Of a stretch of 64,000 bases of DNA, positions 58,316-64,000 are shown piece by piece. Positions within the stretch are counted from its first letter, which is position 1; every line of letters starts with the position of its first letter. This stretch comes from Carcinoscorpius rotundicauda (Eukaryota > Arthropoda > Merostomata > Xiphosura > Limulidae). Under the pieces are notes generated by a model. That model was not told the DNA's origin and ran no database searches. It worked only from the letters and a program-made list of their open reading frames with translations. The stretch spans positions 169,179,601-169,243,600 of the forward strand of contig CM022391.1 in assembly GCA_011833715.1 (NCBI GenBank), written 5' to 3'. Made by a program: the position numbers and the translations under genes.

Positions 58316-58615
58316 TAATCAATAAATTTTGTTTGTTTTTTTGGAAATTCGCACAAAGCTACTCGAGGGCTATCTGTGCTAGCCGTCCCTAATTTTGCAG
58401 TGTAAGACTAGAGGGAAGGCAGCTAGTCATCACCACCCACCGCCAACTCTTGGGCTACTCTTTTACCAACGAATAGTGGGATTGACCGTCACATTATACA
58501 CCCCCACGGCTGGGAGAGCGAGCATGTTTAGCGCGAAGCGGGCGCGAACCCGCGACCCTCGGATTATGAGTGCACGCCTTAACCCGCTCGGCCATGCCAG
58601 GCCTAATCAATAAAT
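58316..58615 (-). mobile_element. family A SINE, GGCGCGAAC-type subfamily, with target-site duplication
   Basis: Element at 58328-58603 with a perfect 12-bp flank TAATCAATAAAT (58316-58327 and 58604-58615). Confidence 0.95.
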
Positions 58616-58619
58616 GATT

Positions 58620-59465
58620 TCAATATTTCCACATTTGGTAATTAAAAAGTGTTCACAGCTGATCTCTATTCACCTCTGTTTTAGAAGGCTTATTTGAACA
58701 AAGTTTGAAAATAATCAACATGTATGCGATTGTCCTGAAAACGTACTTTCAAACATTTGCGACATAAGTTGTCGATCTTTTATTAAGCTGTCGAGTTGCT
58801 TTGTTTTTTATCGTGTATACATTCTTGGGATGAAGTCTATCGCAGAATGACACAATTTTCAGACACTGTCCGGGAAAGAAATAAACCAGAATTTGTGGCT
58901 CGCCGTAGGAGAAGACGGTAAAAGACCGCGTGACTACTGAACTTACCACCGGTTGAGCACCGAATACCACTCAGAACGAGCGTCGACTGAGTTGCTTGTG
59001 AAAAGTGAGACTCTTCTGTAGCGGGTCTTCTCGTGGAATTAACATATGTTATTTCTACTAAGTAGAAAACGTTAGCTTCTTCTGGGGATTACATATTATT
59101 CTATGTACAAGCTGATATCATTGATAAAGTGTTATTTTATCATATAAGCCATGAGAATAATAAAAAAGTTGTTTAATTTCTATAGCGCTTTTCGTGATCC
59201 ACACATGCCGCGAACAAGCAAGAGAAAAAGACTTTGTAACAGAAATCGGTGTTACCTTCAAGGAATTGATGGGTTTCGTGATATTCTATACATCAAATTT
59301 TGTTTCACTTTATAGGCTAATAACATTATTTTATTCGTTTAGTACCTGTTTGGGAAAACAGGGTAATATGTGATAGTTAATTTGAAATCGCTTTTCATAG
59401 ATAACTGACTAAATACTTTTAAGACGTACAGTTAACATTCGTTTTGAACTCAGCTCTCGCTTCAT
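58620..59465. other. no assigned feature; GC-richer patch at about 58880-59040
   Basis: The patch contains CACCGGTTGAGCACCGAATA and GTCGACTGAG. It is SINE-free, with a 73-codon minus ORF (58749-58970) of no recognised family. It could be an exon or regulatory block. Confidence 0.3.
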
Positions 59466-59467
59466 TT

Positions 59468-59572
59468 TTGGTAACTCAGATGCAAGTTTGATGGCTTTTA
59501 ACACTAAAAATCAGGTACCGATACCACCGGTGGCGACAGCACAAAGAGCTTCTGGTGTGCTTTACAAAAAAC
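59468..59572 (+). mobile_element. family B SINE, diverged
   Basis: GTAACTCAGATGCAAGTTTG head; CAGGTACCGATACCACCGG. Confidence 0.5.
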
Positions 59573-59789
59573 GAATACTTGTACTATAAAGTAGGTTTGT
59601 TTAAAAACTAACTCAAAAGGTTTATGAAGAAAATGTGGTATCATAATGTTCCTTTGAAAGGACTTTTCTTGTATTTGTAACATGTGATTTCACAAAACTT
59701 CAGATGGCTGAGTTACTAAATGTGTACCTGAGATCATGCGAATCGTTTTTTGTTTCCTCTTTAATGTTCTGGTTTATTTACCTCTGAAA

Positions 59790-60150
59790 AACCATAGGTT
59801 CAAAACTTGAATAGCTCCATGGACGTACCGCTGTTTTGATGTTGATTCTTTAGTTCAAAACTTGAATATAGGTTCTAACAGGACCCGCCATTTTGATGTT
59901 GATTCTTTAGTTCAAAACTTGAATATAAGTTCTAACAGGACCCGCCATTTTAATGTTGATTCTTTAGTTCAAAACTTGAATATAGGTTCTAACAGGACCC
60001 GCCATTTTGATGTTGATTCTTTAGTTCAAAACTTGAATATAAGCTCAACAGGAACCACCATTTTGATGTTGATTCTTTGGTTCAAAAGGTGAATAGATAT
60101 TGACAAGACTCATCACTCTGTTCCAGCTTTTGTATATAGTTTAAAACTTG
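59790..60150. repeat. 57-bp minisatellite, about 6 copies, stop-free in one frame
   Basis: TGTTGATTCTTTAGTTCAAA and TCTAACAGGACCCGCCATTT; starts at 59840 and 59897. The 57-bp period gives a 19-residue peptide repeat over 76 codons (59862-60092), not evidently a gene. Confidence 0.9.
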
Positions 60151-60154
60151 AATA

Positions 60155-60468
60155 TATTTTGGCATGAGCTACCATGAGTTAAGTAACTCAAAGGTAATCA
60201 CTTAACACTGCCAAAAGTGAAATGCGAACGAAAAAAAATACTTAGAAGAAAACGTTTTCTTATCTACATAATAGGTGTAATTATGATTGTAAAGGTACAT
60301 CACGTGGTTAGACTAAATTTGAAAAAAATGTTGATAAGATCTAGTTCAGCCCTCGAAGCACGTGTGTACTGAACATTACGTACTGTAGTGTGATAGTGTG
60401 GGGGGCATTTTCCAAAACAAATTTGGAAACTTTCCTTCAGTAAAAAGAATATAAGTGATTTATACGAT
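60155..60468. other. no assigned feature
   Basis: AT-rich, unremarkable. Confidence 0.5.
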
Positions 60469-60470
60469 TT

Positions 60471-60686
60471 GGTTTGGTTTGTTTTTAATTTTGCGCAAAC
60501 CTACACGGGGGCTATCTGCGCTAGCTATCTTTAATTTAGCAGTGTAAGACTAGAAGGAAGGCAGCTAGTCATCACCACCCATCGCCAACTCTTGGGCTGC
60601 TCTTTTACCAAAGAATAGTGGAAATGACCGTCACATTATAACGCCCCAACGGCTGAAAGGGCGAGCATGTTTGGTGTGACGGGGGA
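60471..60686 (-). mobile_element. family A SINE lacking the tRNA head
   Basis: Tail and body intact up to GTTTGGTGTGACGGGGG, where unrelated sequence begins. Confidence 0.85.
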
Positions 60687-60689
60687 GTT

Positions 60690-61115
60690 ATAGGAAACTC
60701 AACTCTTTATTTTAAAACAAAACATGAAAGATAGTAGGACTCTTAGACATTTTAAAATTTTGGGATTAGAGCCATCTTTCCCTGACTAAGTCCCCACATT
60801 TATACCCTCTACGTACGAGTAACATAAAAGATTATTATATGAATGATATTTATAAACGTGCCTCCTGTAACTTTTAAATTGATATCTAACATGTAAATTA
60901 TTATTCGCTTTAAATCTTCAACTTTTAATGTATACGTGAGAAGATGCTAGAACGGAATGTATCAGGAGGGCTTTATTTTTCCTAAAATTATTATATAAAA
61001 CATAAGAAGCTAAAAGTTTCAGCTTTTGTGAATTTTTTTAATGACTTGTAAAGAACACTTATAAAAAATTAAAATTACCACTTTGGTGAGCGAAATAGTA
61101 TATGACACTTATTTT
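60690..61115. other. AT-rich DNA, no assigned feature
   Basis: No repeat or ORF supported. Confidence 0.5.
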
Positions 61116-61116
61116 G

Positions 61117-61190
61117 TGTCCGATGGGTAAGAGTGAGGGCTGGTAATGTTAGAAATGAGGATTCAGTACTCGCGGTAGGTACAGCCATCT
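61117..61190 (+). mobile_element. family B SINE fragment
   Basis: GATGGGTAAGAGTGAGGGCT and GGATTCAGTACTCGCGG. Confidence 0.4.
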
Positions 61191-61291
61191 GTATAGGTTT
61201 GCTCCGAAAAAATATTTATATGTACGTTTGATTCCTATTCCTTTAGAATTTAGCATATAATTTTGATATAATACGCAATTTGAAGCTGTTT

Positions 61292-61558
61292 GGCCCGGCA
61301 TGACCAGGTGGTTAGGGCGCTCCACACGCAGTACGAGAGCCGCGGGCTCGAATACCCATTCTACCAAACATGCTCGCCCTTTATGGGGGTGTTATAATGT
61401 TACGATCATACTATTCGCTGATAAAAGAGTATCCCAAGTGTTGATGATGGGTGGTGATGACTAGTTGCCCTCCCTCTAGCCTTTCTTTGTTACATTAGGG
61501 ATGGCTGGTGCAGGTAGTCCTTGTATAGCTTTTCGCGAAATTTAAAAACAAACAAACG
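61292..61558 (+). mobile_element. family A SINE, full length
   Basis: GGCCCGGCATGACCAGGTGG head, GGGCTCGAATACCC B box, TTAAAAACAAACAAACGA tail. Confidence 0.9.
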
Positions 61559-61564
61559 AAAGAC

Positions 61565-62085
61565 AATGTTGAGTTTTGTGTAAATGAGAGTCAGATGCAC
61601 CTGACCCTCCCAGGTCTACAACAACCAAATCCCCACGAAGAGAGAGAAAGCCTTGTATGGAAGTACAAAATATTTTTGTGTCTATTGAAACTGAAATATT
61701 TTTATTACAGTGTGTTCAAGACAAATTATAAACTATAATTATTTTTATTTTAATTATTCATCTCGAGATACCTTAACTCGCTCAAGTTACTTATATTAAT
61801 TGCTCGCTTTAAAAAACGAATCAACAAGAAAAATTCGTATACTCGTTTTCCCCCTAAAATGAAACTTTTTATTAATTTACCTTTTAAATTATGACCTAAA
61901 TAATCTGTTTCTTTTTACATAGTTAGCTATACTGTAAACTTCTAGTTTGCAGTACCTGTTTAGTCATTTCTTGCGTTATTTCTTACAAGGCTAGTATAAA
62001 TTTTGGTATTTTTAGTGCTATATGTTCCTGATTTTGAACCACTAAACTTGAAAACTAAATCATATTGAGCCAGTCTCTCCTTTAT
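61565..62085. other. AT-rich DNA, no assigned feature
   Basis: No repeat or ORF supported. Confidence 0.5.
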
Positions 62086-62089
62086 AATT

Positions 62090-62170
62090 AGGGACCCTCT
62101 AGTGAAACAGTGGTATGTCTGTGGACTTGTACTTCTAGAAACCGGGTTTCGATACCTGATGACCAAAGGA
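62090..62170 (+). mobile_element. family B SINE, 5' part
   Basis: CCTCTAGTGAAACAGTGGTA and AAACCGGGTTTCGATACC; the body diverges after that. Confidence 0.6.
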
Positions 62171-62174
62171 AAGT

Positions 62175-62850
62175 TAGCGGCACCTTACCATTCAGGCTAA
62201 GGAATTGGCTGTCACTCTTATAATGTACCCACAGCTTGCAGTGCGAGGAATATTTTTGGGTAAAGCATGTTTCTGAACTACGCTTGATATTTAAGACAAA
62301 AACTGAAACCATTTGCATTTTTTTATTTATTTATTATCTCAGATCGGTTATTATATTAAAAAGGGTGTTCTTTGTACTATATAATGCAAAATAGGTTATA
62401 CGAAGGTTGAGGCTACCAGTATATCCAACATTACACTTGCAAATGCTCACAATTTCTCTGTTATTTTATTATGAGTTCCAAACAGTTTCGTCATAGTTTT
62501 ATAGTTACTTATCGTTTAGTTGCATCACATATTCTCAAGCTTTTTCAGAACATACAGGCAGTAAGAGCCCCATCTATTTTCATTTACCTGTAGCACCAAT
62601 ATCAGTTTTACTAAATAATTTTAACACGTGTACTGAGTGAGTAAAATCACGTACATTCTGCAAATTTTGTAATACATATTAATGAGACTGACTACGAAGA
62701 AAGAAATACTTTAAATATGCAAAACGGACACTTCGATAAAGCGCTTATCGATTAAAAGAAAAGAAACACAACCCTTTGAGCAGAAGATGAAAACACTTAA
62801 GGGTTTCTTTGTCTTTACTGGTAAAACAACAAGTTAACTAAAAACTTTTT
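62175..62850. other. AT-rich DNA, no assigned feature
   Basis: No repeat or ORF supported. Confidence 0.5.
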
Positions 62851-62853
62851 TGA

Positions 62854-63131
62854 GGTCCGGCATGGCCAGGTGGTTAAGGCACTCTACTCGTAATCTTAGG
62901 GTCGCGGGTTCGAATCCTCGTCACACCAAATATGCTCACCATCTCAGCCTTGGAGGCGATATAATGTGACGATCAATCCCACTATTCGTTGGTAAAAGAC
63001 TAGCTAAAGACTAAAAGAGTTAAAGGTGGGTAGTGATGACTAGCTGTCTTACTTACATTGCTAAACTAGGGACGGCTAGTGCGGATAGCCCTCGTGTAGC
63101 TTTATGCGAAATTCAAAAATAAAAAAAAACA
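62854..63131 (+). mobile_element. family A SINE, full length
   Basis: GGTCCGGCATGGCCAGGTGG head with B box CGGGTTCGAATCC, close to family consensus. A short internal duplication of AAAGACTA(A) lies near 63000. Confidence 0.9.
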
Positions 63132-63362
63132 AAGCTTTCTATGTGAATTATTCTATAAGAAATATGACAGAAGGATTTTAAGGAGTGTAATGATCGTATA
63201 GTAGACAGAAGTAGTGAGAAGTACTAATCAATACTTATCAGAATCCTTCAACTTTACTTACTTAAACACATTTTAAATAAAAAAAAAACAATTTATTATA
63301 ACAGCGACACCTCTAGGATTGCGTTGAAGGATGATTAAGTGAGAAAAATAATTTTTCTTCAG

Positions 63363-63530
63363 GCAGTGTGTTTAGAAGATCAAAATAAGATGAATAAAAT
63401 AGGATATTATCGAGAGAAAAAAAATTTCTTTAACACCCCAGGATGTCTTCGAAACTGTCGTGGGCCCTCTATTCCGGTAGTTCTTGGTTCACTTACTAAG
63501 CCAAAGAGAAATTCAATAATTACGCTAGAT
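63363..63530 (+). CDS. candidate internal exon, unrecognised product
   Basis: 168 bp open in one frame, preceded by a strong acceptor (TTTTTCTTCAG, ending 63362) and followed by a strong donor (GAT|GTGAGT at 63531). The open frame enters and leaves in phase 0, giving exactly 56 codons. The peptide is polar and basic and includes FNTPGCLRNCRGPSIPVVLG and LTKPKRNS. No domain is recognised. The next exon would lie beyond the window or unseen within it. Chance agreement of one acceptor, one donor and an open frame cannot be excluded. Confidence 0.3.
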
Positions 63531-63539
63531 GTGAGTTGA

Positions 63540-64000
63540 GGAGAAACAATAGTAGTTTTCTTTCCAGACTACTAGAGGCTATGCACGGTTCCAAAATAAA
63601 GGTTTAAATTATCTAAAGTGCACACAGAAGCCGGCATGTCTCTTTTTCTCTCAGTATTTCTGAACAACCGCAGAGATACGCGTGAACTTACACACCTGTC
63701 CCTTGACGTCACAGTATTTTAAACTCTCGCGTATATTCATAGCTAAAAACGTATATATGCGGAGAAAATTACAAAACTTTGTGCCACATAGTGATATTTC
63801 TATCTTGCCAACGTTAAAAATGAACGATATTCGTTGTCCTTAAAAATGCGATTGAATTCATGGTCACGTCAGTTGTTACAAGTTTCAATACCTTCGTTAT
63901 TAGTTCAAATGCTCTAAGTACGTTTTATATCAATTATTATTTTACCTATGCTATCACGGTTAACGCATTATACATTTAGGTCTTATTATCTATGTGTTAT
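63540..64000. other. no assigned feature
   Basis: GC-moderate up to about 63720, then AT-rich. If the exon at 63363-63530 is real, this is its following intron. Confidence 0.4.

Noticed and set aside
1..64000. CRISPR array or bacterial operon
   Set aside because: The tandem repeats have no unique spacers of constant length, and the only clear gene is a spliced animal transcription factor.

Overview
The window looks like AT-rich nuclear DNA of an arthropod, most likely a chelicerate and probably a horseshoe crab. Two observations support this. One gene is clearly recognisable: an odd-paired/Zic zinc-finger gene with an arthropod-style N-terminus. The rest is packed with one tRNA-derived SINE family that I associate with xiphosuran genomes. 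The species call is inference, because no database could be searched. I see no bacterial operon, CRISPR array, rRNA gene or functional tRNA gene.

The one confident gene, opa (Zic), is on the minus strand. Coding exon 1 (50026-50908) carries the N-terminal ZOC-like motif, the conserved segment before the fingers and zinc fingers 1-3. Coding exon 2 (29555-30081) carries fingers 4-5 and the C-terminal tail. The exons join in phase 1 across a 19,944-bp intron (30082-50025) with a GTAAG donor and a TTGTGCAG acceptor, giving a predicted 469-residue protein. A possible poly(A) signal lies at 29142-29147 and a non-repetitive, GC-richer promoter candidate at about 50909-51330.

The remainder is mobile and repetitive DNA. 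Family A SINEs (about 275 bp, tRNA-Thr-like head) occur in roughly 35 recognisable copies in both orientations, several with clean target-site duplications. A second tRNA-like repeat group (families B and C, about 110-125 bp) adds about 25 more. There is an internally deleted Tc1/mariner element with perfect 28-bp terminal inverted repeats (5384-6542), a remnant of a LINE ORF1-type SGNH/GDSL esterase (10720-11140), and two copies of a motif resembling the minimal hammerhead ribozymes of Penelope-like retroelements (26761-26895 and 40443-40475, both inside the opa intron). More than a dozen minisatellite arrays have periods of 28 to 82 bp. Some have periods divisible by three (51 and 57 bp) and so carry fortuitous long open frames.

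Three weaker coding candidates merit checking: a complete 94-codon ORF of raised GC at 7490-7774 (minus), a 168-bp phase-0 exon with good splice sites at 63363-63530 (plus), and a 59-bp exon encoding a half C2H2 finger at 56967-57025 (plus). The long stretches between features are AT-rich and I can assign nothing to them.
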